Assembly (NCBI GenBank): GCA_965204685.1
Contig: OZ242004.1
Coordinates: forward strand, 3,100,001 to 3,164,000
Direction: 5' to 3'
Length of the DNA stretch: 64,000 bases
Source: Bin87 sp965204685
GTDB taxonomy: Bacteria; Chloroflexota; Dehalococcoidia; Lucifugimonadales; UBA3495
Under the pieces are notes generated by a model. The model did not search any database. It was given only the letters and a program-made list of their open reading frames with translations, and was not told the origin of the DNA. This document shows positions 39,196 to 47,987 of the stretch, piece after piece; position 1 is the stretch's first letter, and each line of letters opens with the position of its first letter. The position numbers were made by a program, and so were the translations under genes.

Positions 39196-40254
39196 TTGAG
39201 CACCAACACGTCGCTTTTCGCCCAGATCCTACCAATGTTCACCGGCCAGACGGAGCGCGCCGCTACTGAGGCGCTGCGGCACATTCTGGTGCAGTCCCAA
39301 GCGGCACGGGATGCCCTTGAACAGATGCTGCGCACTGCCGGCGTAGAAATTGGTTCCTTGAGGCGGTTTCAGACCGAGGCAATCGGCGACGAAGGGGAGC
39401 GCGTTGACTTGGTGTGTTCCGATGAAAACGGAACGGAACGGGTGCTGATTGAAGCGAAGTTCTGGGCGGGGCTTACAGACAACCAGCCGAATACCTACTT
39501 GGCGCGCCTGCCGGAAGACACGCATTCAGCGTTGCTGTTTGTGGTGCCAGCGCAACGCATTGAAACGCTTTGGCCTGTGCTGTGCCGTCAGGCGGAAGAA
39601 CAGCATAATCTCACGGTTACTTCCGATACCCCCGAGTTGGGAGAACTACGAAGCGTGTCAATTGACAGCAACGGACACAAGATGATGCTGATCAGCTGGC
39701 GGGCTGTACTGGAGCATATGGAGGCGCAGGCCAGCATATCTGGAGACCGGGTGGCGGTGCGGGATATTGAGCAACTACATGGCCTGACAGAGCGCATGGA
39801 CAGCGATGCGTTCTTGCCGATTCATTCTGATGAATTGGGTCCGGAAATTCCGCGCCGCATCGCCAACTATTTGAAACTAGTAAACGACGCCGCTACTCGC
39901 ATGAAAGAATCTGATCTCGTCAGCTGGTCCGGTCCATTGACAAGTTCTTGGGGCTCGCATGGAATGTACATGTGGCTTGGAGATGCATTCACTTGGTTTG
40001 GGATCGACTATAATCGCTGGTCCCAACTTGGCGACAGTCCTTTGTGGCTTCAATTACGTTACTTCGAGACGTTCGAGGATGGGGCAGCAAAAAGCCGCCT
40101 CTCAGTGTTGGATGATTCTGGCCGGGGATTGATTGAATATGATGGCGGATGGTGGATTCCAATTGATTTGCCAACTGGTGTCGAAGAGACTGAGGTTTTG
40201 AAGAGTGTGGTCACCCGCCTTGAATTGGTAGGCAGTCTGCTGAGTCTGGAGTGA
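39196..40254 (+). CDS. PD-(D/E)XK nuclease-like protein
   Basis: A 352-residue protein with an N-terminal PD-(D/E)XK motif: D71 in RVDLVCSD, then E86-X-K88 in RVLIEAKFWAG, followed by a conserved-looking TDNQPNTYLARL segment. The C-terminal 150 residues are Trp-rich (SWSGPLTSSWGS, WFGIDYNRW) and could sense a ligand or nucleic acid. The start is TTG at 39196, with GGAGGAGA just upstream. The second half is more A/T-rich than neighbouring genes, suggesting transfer. It lies next to a toxin-antitoxin pair, so a defence role is plausible but unproven. Confidence 0.7.
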   Translation: MSTNTSLFAQILPMFTGQTERAATEALRHILVQSQAARDALEQMLRTAGVEIGSLRRFQTEAIGDEGERVDLVCSDENGTERVLIEAKFWAGLTDNQPNTYLARLPEDTHSALLFVVPAQRIETLWPVLCRQAEEQHNLTVTSDTPELGELRSVSIDSNGHKMMLISWRAVLEHMEAQASISGDRVAVRDIEQLHGLTERMDSDAFLPIHSDELGPEIPRRIANYLKLVNDAATRMKESDLVSWSGPLTSSWGSHGMYMWLGDAFTWFGIDYNRWSQLGDSPLWLQLRYFETFEDGAAKSRLSVLDDSGRGLIEYDGGWWIPIDLPTGVEETEVLKSVVTRLELVGSLLSLE

Positions 40255-40258
40255 TGGC

Positions 40259-41167
40259 ATGAGCGAGATCGGTCGCGACTTCATCGGCTACGGCGCCAAC
40301 CCGCCGGTCATCCAGTGGCCCAATAACGCCCGTCTCGCCATCTCCGTGGTGGTGAACTACGAGGAGGGCAGCGAGGCGTCGCTGCTGGATGGCGACGAGT
40401 ATCACGAGACGAATAACGAGGTGCCGTCGCCGGTGCCGGCGGGGCAGCGGGACCTGTTCAACGAGTCGTTCTTCGAGTACGGCAGCCGGGTCGGGGTCTG
40501 GCGGATTCTGAACCTGCTGGACAAGTACAGCGTGAAGAGCACGTTTTTCTCATGTGCGCTGGCTTTCGAGAGGAACCCGGAGGTGGCCCGAGCCGTCGTG
40601 GAGCGAGGTCACGAGGTTTGCGGACACGGCTACCGCTGGGAGGAGTACCACAACAAGACGCGCGATGAGGAAGCCGAGGCAATCCGCATGACGGTGGAAT
40701 CCCTGACCCGCACCACCGGCGAGCGGCCGGTGGGTTGGTTCACCCGGTATGGCCCCAGCGTCAATACGCGGGAACTTGTCGTCGAGGAAGGCGGCTTCAT
40801 CTACGACAGCGGCGTGTTCAACGACGACCTGCCCTATTACACCGAGGTGCACGGTAAGCCGTGGCCGGTGCTGCCGTACAGCTTTGAGACCAACGACGCC
40901 CGTTTCTGGCGGGGCGGACTCAACAGCGTGGGCGACTTCTACGAATACATGAAGGACACCTTCGACGTGCTCTACGAGGAAGGCCGAACCCACCCCAAGA
41001 TGATGTCGGTTGGTCTGCATTGCCGCATCGCGGGGCGGCCGGCCAGGTCCCGGGCCCTGGATCGGTTCCTGCGGTACGCGCGGAGCCATCCCGGCGTGTG
41101 GTTCGCCCGGCGGGATGAGATCGCCCGGTGGTGGCTGGAGAACTATCCACCGGGAGCGTTGCAATAA
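40259..41167 (+). CDS. Polysaccharide-deacetylase-family protein, PuuE (allantoinase)-like
   Basis: A 302-residue NodB-fold hydrolase. The opening RDFIGYGANPPVIQWPNNAR, then VVVNYEEGSE, is the pattern of PuuE-type metal-light allantoinases. FFSCALAFERNPEVARAVV and GHEVCGHGYRW give the usual metal-site His region. PuuE opens the allantoin ring in purine breakdown; no other purine catabolism gene is adjacent, although a molybdenum hydroxylase is encoded about 15 kb away. Substrate therefore uncertain. ATG at 40259, four bases after the nuclease stop. Confidence 0.83.
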   Translation: MSEIGRDFIGYGANPPVIQWPNNARLAISVVVNYEEGSEASLLDGDEYHETNNEVPSPVPAGQRDLFNESFFEYGSRVGVWRILNLLDKYSVKSTFFSCALAFERNPEVARAVVERGHEVCGHGYRWEEYHNKTRDEEAEAIRMTVESLTRTTGERPVGWFTRYGPSVNTRELVVEEGGFIYDSGVFNDDLPYYTEVHGKPWPVLPYSFETNDARFWRGGLNSVGDFYEYMKDTFDVLYEEGRTHPKMMSVGLHCRIAGRPARSRALDRFLRYARSHPGVWFARRDEIARWWLENYPPGALQ

Positions 41168-41193
41168 ACTCGGCAAAGGGTAACTGTTCATAA

Positions 41194-41251
41194 TCCGGAG
41201 GTTGTCATTGCCACGGCGCAAGCGCCTCGCAATGACAACCTCCCGGATTCT
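41194..41251. repeat. 58-bp near-perfect palindrome in a 285-bp gap
   Basis: Arms of 20-21 bases (41194-41213 and 41231-41251, one inserted G) surround an inner GGCGC/GCGCC stem, so the whole element folds as one long hairpin. The core GTCATTGC...GCAATGAC with a GAGGCGC/GCGCCTC centre is the type of extragenic palindrome scattered through many bacterial genomes. The rest of the gap (41168-41446) holds only the proB promoter. Confidence 0.75.
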
Positions 41252-41407
41252 GGGCACTTATCCGCCATTGCGTAAACCCATTTAAGCGACGACCCGACGC
41301 GGTGTTGCCGCCGTTACCTCGGAATACTGCGTTTGCAGGTCAACGCCGTTAGTCGTCGATTGACGGCCGCAGACATGGGGTGTTTCGAACGGCTTGACAG
41401 AGCCTGG

Positions 41408-41416
41408 TGATATAAT
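41408..41416 (+). promoter_or_regulatory. Extended -10 promoter of proB
   Basis: TGATATAAT, a perfect TGn-TATAAT extended -10, 36 bases before the chosen proB ATG. A TTGACA at 41394-41399 is too close (11 bases) to be its -35. Confidence 0.6.
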
Positions 41417-41452
41417 TCACTAACCCCACCACGAACGACCCGGACCTTGTCA

Positions 41453-42643
41453 ATGTCAACCTCGCGGCACATGACCGACTCCCCCACGCTGCCGCTGGAA
41501 TCCGGCAGAGCAACGCCCGCATCTCCCTATCATCGTATCGTGGTCAAGGCCGGCACCAGCGTGCTCACCGGAGACGCCGGGGACGCGCTGGATGTCAACG
41601 TCATGCGCGACTTGGTGTCCCAGATTGCCCGTCTCCAGGGGATGGACGGGGCCCAGATGCTCCTGGTTACTTCGGGAGCCATCGCCGCCGGCCGTCAGTC
41701 GGCCGCCGAAACGCCCTCCATACCGGATATTCCTACCCGGCAGGTGTTCGCCGCGTTGGGTCAGAGCCGGCTGATGCACATCTACGCCGACCTGTTCGCC
41801 AACCACGACATCGGGGTCGCCCAGGTGTTGCTCACCCTCCACGATCTGTCACAGCGCCAGTCCTATCTCAACGTGCGCAACACGCTGCTCTCTCTGCTCG
41901 ATCTCGGCGTCGTCCCCATCATCAACGAAAATGACGTGGTGGCCGCCGATGAAATCGGTGAGATATTCGGCGACAACGACCGTCTTTCTTCCCTCATCGC
42001 CGCCCTCATTGACGCCGACCTGCTCATCATCCTGTCCGACGTGGACGGCCTTTACACCGCTGATCCCGGCTCGGATCCCACCGCCACGCGCATTGCAACG
42101 GTGGACTCGGTCGACGACAGCGTGTTCGCGATGGCCGGCGAGCATCGCAACGCCTGGGCTCGCGGCGGTATGCCCACCAAGCTCCACGCTGCCCACCTGG
42201 TGACTACTTCCGGCATCGCCATGGCCATCTGCCGGGGGCGTAATCCGGATGCCCTGCTGCGCGTCGCCCGCGGCGAGCTGGTGGGCACCTTCTTCAAGCC
42301 GGCCCGGAGCAAGCTGGAGGCTCGCAAGCGCTGGATGCTGTCGCGCGTCGGGGATACCGATTGGGGCCAGGTCGTCGTCGATGACGGGGCAGTGGCTGCC
42401 CTGCGTCGCGGCGCGGTGAGCCTGCTGCCCGCCGGCGTCCGCAACGTCGTGGGCGATTTCACCCGGGGCGATATCATATACGTGTCAAATCTCGCCAACC
42501 ATCACGTCGCCTGCGGCATCGCCAACTACTCGGCCGCCGATGTGGGGCGCATCCAGGGAATGCGATCTGACCGTATTGTCGATACCCTGGGATACCACTA
42601 CGGCCAGGAAGTCATCCATCGCAACAACCTGGTCCTGCTCTAA
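41453..42643 (+). CDS. proB: Glutamate 5-kinase
   Basis: A 396-residue enzyme for the first step of proline synthesis. The kinase domain starts RIVVKAGTSVLTG, with LVTSGAIAAGR, INENDVVA and FGDNDRLSSLIAALIDADLLIILSD in two blocks. The C-terminal PUA domain begins at about residue 290. The N-terminus is about 20 residues longer than usual. Starts at TTG 41447, ATG 41453 or ATG 41471 are all possible; none has a clear ribosome site, and 41453 is chosen. proA follows after 34 bases. Confidence 0.93.
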   Translation: MSTSRHMTDSPTLPLESGRATPASPYHRIVVKAGTSVLTGDAGDALDVNVMRDLVSQIARLQGMDGAQMLLVTSGAIAAGRQSAAETPSIPDIPTRQVFAALGQSRLMHIYADLFANHDIGVAQVLLTLHDLSQRQSYLNVRNTLLSLLDLGVVPIINENDVVAADEIGEIFGDNDRLSSLIAALIDADLLIILSDVDGLYTADPGSDPTATRIATVDSVDDSVFAMAGEHRNAWARGGMPTKLHAAHLVTTSGIAMAICRGRNPDALLRVARGELVGTFFKPARSKLEARKRWMLSRVGDTDWGQVVVDDGAVAALRRGAVSLLPAGVRNVVGDFTRGDIIYVSNLANHHVACGIANYSAADVGRIQGMRSDRIVDTLGYHYGQEVIHRNNLVLL

Positions 42644-42677
42644 CGCAATCGCTGACTCGCGACGGGAGAAACTCCAA

Positions 42678-43949
42678 ATGAACGCCGCCGACCGCCTCCG
42701 CAAGCAGGGCGTCGCCGCTCAGGCCGCCTCCGCCGTTCTTGCCCGCACGTCCGCCGAAACCAGAAACCACGCCCTGGAGAACATCGCCCGCGCCCTGGAG
42801 ACCGAGCAGGCGCCGGTACTGACCGCCAACGAGGCCGATTATCAGGACGCGGAGGCCGATGGTATCGACGCGGCTTTCCTTGATCGCCTTCTGCTCACCT
42901 CGGACCGCCTGTACGACATGGCTGCCGACGTGCGCCGGGTCGCCGCTCTTGACGATCCGGTGGGCGAACTGATCGAAGGGTTCACCCTGGAAAACGGCCT
43001 GGACGTCCAGAAGCGTCGTATCCCGCTGGGAGTTATCGCCAGCATCTACGAGAGCCGACCCAACGTCACCACCGACATCGTTGCGCTGGCCCTCAAGTCC
43101 GGGAACGCCTGCCTCTTGCGCGGCGGCAAGGAAACCCTGCGGTCCAACACCGCCCTGGTTGATCTGGTTCACCGGGCCATCGGCGAAGCGGGCCTTTCGA
43201 CCGACGCCGTCCAGTTTGTCGATGATATCAACCGCTCACTGGTCGATGTCATGCTCAAGATGAAGGACGAGATTAACCTGCTGGTGCCGCGTGGCGGTTC
43301 AGGTCTGATCAACTACGTGGCCGCGAACGCCACCATGCCCGTGTTGACTGGCGGCGTGGGCGTGTGCCACACCTACGTCGACCGCGACGCCGACGCCGGT
43401 ATGGCCGCCAGCATCGTTTACAACGCCAAGGTCCAGCGGCCCACGGTGTGCAACGCCCTGGACACCGTTCTGGTTCATTCCGAGGCTGCCGGGAGTTGCC
43501 TGCCCGAAATCGCCAGCCAGCTGCACCAAGCCGGCGTCGAGATGCGATGCGACCACCGCGCCCTGACCATTCTCGGCCCCGACACCGGCCTGAACACCAT
43601 CCCCGCCCAGGAAGACGACTGGGGTCGAGAGTTTCTGGCGCTCATTGCCGCCGTCAAAGTGGTGGACAGCCTGGACGATGCTCTGGACCACATCCAGGCT
43701 TATGGCTCGGGTCACTCGGAAGCCATCGTGACCCAGGACGTTGACGCGGCCGAGCGGTTCCTCAACGAGGTCGATGCAGCTGCGGTCTATCACAACACCA
43801 GCACCCGTTTTACCGATGGCGCCCAGTTTGGCTTCGGCTCAGAGGTCGGAATCAGCACCGACAAATTCCACGCCCGCGGCCCCCTGGGGCTCCGCGAACT
43901 GACCTCCTACAAATGGATTGTCCGTGGCAACGGGCAAATTCGCGGGTGA
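42678..43949 (+). CDS. proA: Gamma-glutamyl phosphate reductase
   Basis: A 423-residue aldehyde-dehydrogenase-fold enzyme that reduces glutamyl-5-phosphate in proline synthesis. Key blocks: RIPLGVIASIYESRPNVTTD, LRGGKET, LVPRGGSGLINYV, and the catalytic-Cys segment QRPTVCNALDT (C258). The C-terminal FGSEVGISTDKFHARGP is diagnostic of ProA. Start at ATG 42678 after GGGAGA; a longer frame overlaps proB and is rejected. Confidence 0.95.
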   Translation: MNAADRLRKQGVAAQAASAVLARTSAETRNHALENIARALETEQAPVLTANEADYQDAEADGIDAAFLDRLLLTSDRLYDMAADVRRVAALDDPVGELIEGFTLENGLDVQKRRIPLGVIASIYESRPNVTTDIVALALKSGNACLLRGGKETLRSNTALVDLVHRAIGEAGLSTDAVQFVDDINRSLVDVMLKMKDEINLLVPRGGSGLINYVAANATMPVLTGGVGVCHTYVDRDADAGMAASIVYNAKVQRPTVCNALDTVLVHSEAAGSCLPEIASQLHQAGVEMRCDHRALTILGPDTGLNTIPAQEDDWGREFLALIAAVKVVDSLDDALDHIQAYGSGHSEAIVTQDVDAAERFLNEVDAAAVYHNTSTRFTDGAQFGFGSEVGISTDKFHARGPLGLRELTSYKWIVRGNGQIRG

Positions 43950-43958
43950 GGCGGACCG

Positions 43959-44309
43959 ATGCCCTTCGACTACGAACGCGAAGTCCGCACTCCCCAGTCC
44001 GAGGCCTATCTCATCCTCGACGGCGACCAGCCGGTGGGCCGAATAGACACCCATTTCATGCCCGGCCTGGCCCATGTCGCCGTGTGCGTCACCCCCGGCG
44101 TCACCCCGGAACAGATCGAGGAGATCCTCTCCGACATCGACGCCGATATGCTGAACACCGTGGGCACCGAGCGCGATACCCACCACTTTCACGTCTTCCA
44201 GGGCAATGAGATCCGGGTGTTCAGCAACGCCGGATACGACGATTATTCCGGCGGCAACGGCAACGGACGGGGACACGGCCCGCTATCGCCTCCCGGTTCC
44301 GGAACCTGA
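43959..44309 (+). CDS. Hypothetical protein, 116 residues
   Basis: An unrecognised small protein beginning MPFDYEREVRTPQSEAYLIL. The N-terminal 90 residues look like a compact alpha/beta domain (YLILDGDQPVGRID; VCVTPGVTPEQIEEILSDID), and the last 25 are Gly/Asn/Pro-rich and probably disordered. It starts nine bases after the proA stop, so it is likely the last gene of the proBA transcript, followed by a terminator. No catalytic motif is apparent. Confidence 0.65.
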   Translation: MPFDYEREVRTPQSEAYLILDGDQPVGRIDTHFMPGLAHVAVCVTPGVTPEQIEEILSDIDADMLNTVGTERDTHHFHVFQGNEIRVFSNAGYDDYSGGNGNGRGHGPLSPPGSGT

Positions 44310-44344
44310 CGGCCACCTCGTCGACTTGCCTGCTTTTCCAAGAA

Positions 44345-44371
44345 AACGGCCTGGGCTTAGCCCAGGCCGTT
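44345..44371. terminator. Bidirectional terminator after the proBA unit
   Basis: A 12-bp near-continuous stem (AACGGCCTGGGC with GCCCAGGCCGTT) closed by a TTA loop, with an A-rich left flank and T's to the right. It lies between the convergent proBA unit and the transketolase genes. Confidence 0.85.
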
Positions 44372-44412
44372 CGATCTTGACTGAGGCGAGCCGATTTACC
44401 CGCTGCCTCGGG

Positions 44413-45360
44413 TTAGCCCTTACGCTTGAGCACCCGGTGTACGGCCGCTTCCACGCCCGCTGCCGTCAGCCCGTTCTTCTCCATCAGTTCGTTGGCCGGA
44501 CCCGAACTGGTGTAACCGTGCAGCGCAACCATCTCCACGGGAACCGGACAGTTCCGCGCCAGCACTCCGGCGACCACGCTGCCCAGCCCGCCGTGTACGT
44601 AGTGCTCTTCGGCGGTCACCATCGCCCCGGTTTCCTGCGCCGCAGCGACGATTGCCGTTTCGTCCGCCGGGGCCAGGGTATGCAGGTTGACTACCCGTGC
44701 ATCAATGCCCTGTCCTGCCAGGCTGTCGGCAGCGTCCAGCGCCGGCGCCACCAGCGAACCCATGGCAATGATGGACACGTCGCCCCCGGCCTTCATCACG
44801 TCCGCCGCGCCGATTTCAAACTTGTAGCCGTTGTCATGCACGATTTGCGTGGCCGCCCGCGGCAGCCGCACGTAAACCGGCCCTTGCGTGCTGGCGATGG
44901 CTCGCACCGCCTGCTCGGTTTCCGGCGCGTCCGCCGGCGTGATCACGGTAAACGACGGCAGGGCGCACATCAGCGATAGGTCTTCAATTCCGTGGGCCGA
45001 CATGCCGTCCTCGCCGGTGAGGATTCCGGCGTGGGTGCACACCAGTTTAACGTTCAGCGCAGGCTGCGATACCAGCACCCGCAATTGATCGTAGGGTCTT
45101 CCGGTTCCGAACACGCTGAACGTGCTGACGAAGGGAACCTTCCCGGCGGCGGCCAGCCCGGCCGCGACGCCGATGATGTTCTGCTCGGCCGGCCCAAAAT
45201 CGAAGAACCGCCCTGGGTACTGATCCCGCCAGAGATGAACGAACGTCGATACGTTCAGGTCACCGCCCAGGACCACAATGTCCGGGTGGTCGTCCGCCAT
45301 CGTGAGCAGGGTCCGGCCGTAGGTTTCCCGCGTGGCCGCGGATGCCCGTTGTGTCGCCAT
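44413..45360 (-). CDS. Transketolase C-terminal half (split transketolase, pyrimidine-binding subunit)
   Basis: A 315-residue protein equal to the Pyr plus C-terminal domains of transketolase/DXPS-like enzymes. Seen: the RETYGRTLLTMADDHPDIVVLGGDL opening spread over two elements, FDFGPAEQNIIGVAAGLA (with the catalytic glutamate that activates ThDP), and the EEHYVHGGLGSVVAGVLA strand. Its ATG overlaps the stop of the N-terminal half (TGATG), so the two subunits are made in equal amount. Split transketolases of this type are common in Chloroflexota, archaea and Firmicutes. Confidence 0.92.
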   Translation of the reverse strand: MATQRASAATRETYGRTLLTMADDHPDIVVLGGDLNVSTFVHLWRDQYPGRFFDFGPAEQNIIGVAAGLAAAGKVPFVSTFSVFGTGRPYDQLRVLVSQPALNVKLVCTHAGILTGEDGMSAHGIEDLSLMCALPSFTVITPADAPETEQAVRAIASTQGPVYVRLPRAATQIVHDNGYKFEIGAADVMKAGGDVSIIAMGSLVAPALDAADSLAGQGIDARVVNLHTLAPADETAIVAAAQETGAMVTAEEHYVHGGLGSVVAGVLARNCPVPVEMVALHGYTSSGPANELMEKNGLTAAGVEAAVHRVLKRKG

Positions 45361-46184
45361 CACGCCAGCTCCTTGAGCGCTGCTTCGTACTCTTCAGCGT
45401 TGGGCGCTCGCCCGTGAAACGCGGGGTTGTTTTCCATGAAACTGACGCCTTTCCCCTTTACGGTGTTGGCGATGATCGCCGTCGGCCCGCCTTCCGACGC
45501 GGTTTCCAGGGCTCGCAAAACCTCAGCGTGCTCGTGCCCGTCGCACGTTATGACGTTCCAACCGAAGTCGCGCCAACGGTCCGCCAGGGGTTCCAGGGTC
45601 ATCACTTCGTCGGTGAACCGGTCGTTCTGGATCCGGTTGCGGTCGACAATGGCAGTCAGATTATCGGCCCGGTGATGCGCGGCCGACATTGCGGCTTCCC
45701 ACACTTCGCCCTCTTGGCACTCGCCGTCCCCCAGCAACGCGAACACCCGGTAGTCCTTTCCGTCCAGCCGGGCCGCCAGTGCGTGACCCAGCGCGAAGGA
45801 CAATCCCATGCCCAGCGAGCCCGAGTTCATTTCGACCCCCGGCGTCATCGGGTGGGCGTGGCCCTGCAACAGGCCGTCGGTCTTCCGGTAGGAGGAAAGC
45901 TCCTCTCGACCGAAGTATCCTGCCATGGAAAGCGTCGCGTAAAATCCCGGCGAGGCGTGCCCCTTGCTGAGGATGAACCGGTCCCGTTCCGGCCAAGACG
46001 GATCCTGCGCGTCGTACCGCATCACCCCGAAATAGAGGGCGACCAGGATGTCGATCTCCGATAGCGAACCGCCGGGATGTCCGCTCCCGGCGCCGTAGAT
46101 CATCTCCAGGCTGTCGCGCCGCAGTTGCAGGGACGTTGCCCGCATCTCCTCAACGGTCTGTAGGGGTTGGTCAACTGCTGCCAA
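45360..46184 (-). CDS. Transketolase N-terminal half (split transketolase, ThDP-pyrophosphate subunit)
   Basis: A 274-residue protein containing the PP domain. Motifs are SGHPGGSLSEIDILVALYF, LSKGHASPGFYATL, and the ThDP-Mg motif GDGECQEGEVWE, with the closing Asn in IVDRNRIQND. The longest frame begins at 46370 but would cover a strong promoter at 46231-46259. The TTG at 46184 gives the normal length for this half and is chosen, although its ribosome site is only moderate. Confidence 0.88.
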   Translation of the reverse strand: MAAVDQPLQTVEEMRATSLQLRRDSLEMIYGAGSGHPGGSLSEIDILVALYFGVMRYDAQDPSWPERDRFILSKGHASPGFYATLSMAGYFGREELSSYRKTDGLLQGHAHPMTPGVEMNSGSLGMGLSFALGHALAARLDGKDYRVFALLGDGECQEGEVWEAAMSAAHHRADNLTAIVDRNRIQNDRFTDEVMTLEPLADRWRDFGWNVITCDGHEHAEVLRALETASEGGPTAIIANTVKGKGVSFMENNPAFHGRAPNAEEYEAALKELA

Positions 46185-46230
46185 AACGCCACCTGCGATA
46201 TAGAAAGGGGTAATAATGCGAGCCGACAAG

Positions 46231-46259
46231 ATTATATTCCCGCCCGGTAACCCTGTCCA
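46231..46259 (-). promoter_or_regulatory. Sigma70-type promoter of the split transketolase
   Basis: On the minus strand: TGGACA (46259-46254), exactly 17 bases, then TATAAT (46236-46231). Transcription would begin near 46224, about 40 bases before the TTG start. Confidence 0.75.
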
Positions 46260-46402
46260 TAAGTTCCATGACGGCGTGCCACACCGACAAAGAAAGATTG
46301 GGAGGTCAGTCAGTAGGACCGTGAGGAGATCGCTCGTCATTGTCGCGCGGATGGTGTCGGCTCGATCCACAGGGCTGGTGCAAAGTCCATCCCGTCGGCA
46401 AC

Positions 46403-46492
46403 TGTCAGAAGCAGGATTACCAGGATTAGAGGATTTTCGGGATTTATGGACATCCTGAAAATCTCAAAATCCGGTGAATCCTGCTTCTGACA
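46403..46492. repeat. 90-bp inverted-repeat element, copy 1
   Basis: Perfect 16-bp terminal inverted repeats (TGTCAGAAGCAGGATT at 46403-46418 and its exact complement at 46477-46492). The interior is rich in AGGATT/AATCC repeats, giving a long imperfect stem. A related element is at 62175-62295. The rest of the 46185-46601 gap holds the transketolase promoter and a weak TATACT near 46554; no gene was seen. Confidence 0.8.
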
Positions 46493-46601
46493 ATGACTTT
46501 ATACAAGCCCTGCCCGATCCAGCAAAAATCCCGGCCCTCGCGAGCCAGTGGGCTATACTGATGCAACGAATTGACACCGTTCCCAAGCCGGGAAACCGCC
46601 G

Positions 46602-47987
46602 ATGATAATCGATAGCCACTGCCACGTTCTTCCCCCCGATTTCGGTTCGCGCCATGATGAACTGGCCGCCCGGGACGCCACCTATGCCGCGCTGTTTCCC
46701 GAACCCGGCGGTCGTTTCGCCGACGTAGAAAAGCTGCTGCGGGACATGGACGCCGCCGGAATCGACCGCGCGGTGGCTATGGGCTTCGGCTGGACTGACC
46801 CGGACATCGCCGCGGAGGCCAACGATTACCTGGTCCGGGCGGCCGCAGCTCACCCTGACCGCATCACCGCCTTTACATCCGTAAACCCGGCTTGGGGCGA
46901 TCAAGCCGTGCGCGAGGCGTGCCGGTTCCTGGACGCCGGGGCTTCCGGCATCGGCGAAATTCATGCCGACAGTCAACAGTTCGATATCGCTGACGCCGCC
47001 GTCATGGGGCCGCTGATGGCGCTGCTCCAGGGCCGCGACGCTCCCATCGTCGTTCACGCATCGGAACCTGTAGGGCACCAATACCCCGGCAAGGGTTCGA
47101 CCACACCCCGTCGCCTGCTGCAATTTGCGGCTAACTTCCCGGAAAATCGCATCGTATTCGCCCATCTGGGCGGCGGGCTCCCTTTCTATGCCGCCATGCC
47201 GGAGGTTGCCGACGCCTTGACCAATGTCTGGTACGACACCGCCGCGCTCCCCTTTCTGTATCGGCCGACGGCCATCGCTGCGGCTGCCACGACCGCCGGC
47301 GCCGACCGCATTCTTTTCGGTACGGATTACCCACTGCTTGCCCATCGCCGGGTTGCCGATTATGTCCGGTCTGTTGGCCTGCCCCCGGGCGATCTTGACG
47401 CCATAATGGGCGGCAATGCGTCGTTCCTGGTGAATGCCGGCGACCCACCCATGGAAACGCTGCCTGACTATCTCCGGCCCGGCCTGGCCATCGTCCTGAT
47501 CGGCCTTAACCCGTCAACACGCTCGGTGCAGGCCGGACACTATTTTGCGAACCCGCGCAACCGCTTCTGGCCGGCTGTGTCCGCCGCCAACCTTGTGAGC
47601 CGTCCTGTGGGACCGGAGGACGACGCCTCGCTGCTGGCGGATGGCATCGGTTTCACCGACGTGGTCAAGCGCCCCACCGGCCAGGCATCGGGCCTTGCCA
47701 CTGCCGATTACCGCCGGGATGCTCCGGCTCTGCGCGAAAAGCTCCTGCGTCATGCTCCGCGCATCGCTTGTTTCCACGGGCTCACCGCCTATCGTGCTTA
47801 CCTTCGCCACGGGGAAGGGATCAAAAACCCGGGGAACCTCGAACTGGGCAGACAGGATCTGGTAATCGGCGCCAGCCGCGTGTTCGTTCTGCCCAATCCC
47901 AGCCCAGCCAACGCGCGCTATTCCCTGGACGATTTGGCGTCCTGGTACCGGGAACTGAATCGCTGGCGCATCGAGTTGACGCCGTGA
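46602..47987 (+). CDS. Amidohydrolase fused to Mug-type G/T(U) mismatch DNA glycosylase
   Basis: A single 461-residue open frame with two unrelated enzymes. Residues 1 to about 280 are a metal-dependent amidohydrolase: MIIDSHCHVLPPDF gives the HxH, VVHASEP and FAHLGGGLPF the later His ligands, and ILFGTDYPL the final Asp. Residues 284-461 match Mug/TDG DNA glycosylases: GLNPSTRSVQAGHYF with the catalytic Asn at about 303, NPRNRFWPAV, and VFVLPNPSPANARYS. The glycosylase part is full length for Mug. It begins with an internal ATG (47451), so independent translation is possible. thpR overlaps its stop. Confidence 0.85.
   Translation: MIIDSHCHVLPPDFGSRHDELAARDATYAALFPEPGGRFADVEKLLRDMDAAGIDRAVAMGFGWTDPDIAAEANDYLVRAAAAHPDRITAFTSVNPAWGDQAVREACRFLDAGASGIGEIHADSQQFDIADAAVMGPLMALLQGRDAPIVVHASEPVGHQYPGKGSTTPRRLLQFAANFPENRIVFAHLGGGLPFYAAMPEVADALTNVWYDTAALPFLYRPTAIAAAATTAGADRILFGTDYPLLAHRRVADYVRSVGLPPGDLDAIMGGNASFLVNAGDPPMETLPDYLRPGLAIVLIGLNPSTRSVQAGHYFANPRNRFWPAVSAANLVSRPVGPEDDASLLADGIGFTDVVKRPTGQASGLATADYRRDAPALREKLLRHAPRIACFHGLTAYRAYLRHGEGIKNPGNLELGRQDLVIGASRVFVLPNPSPANARYSLDDLASWYRELNRWRIELTP

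Noticed and set aside
41394..41416. TTGACA followed by TATAAT upstream of proB as a classic sigma70 promoter.
   Set aside because: The spacer is only 11 bases; an extended -10 explanation fits better.
45360..46370. Longer N-terminus for the transketolase N-terminal half, starting at 46370.
   Set aside because: It would read through a TGGACA-17-TATAAT promoter at 46231-46259, and the extra 62 residues show no transketolase similarity.
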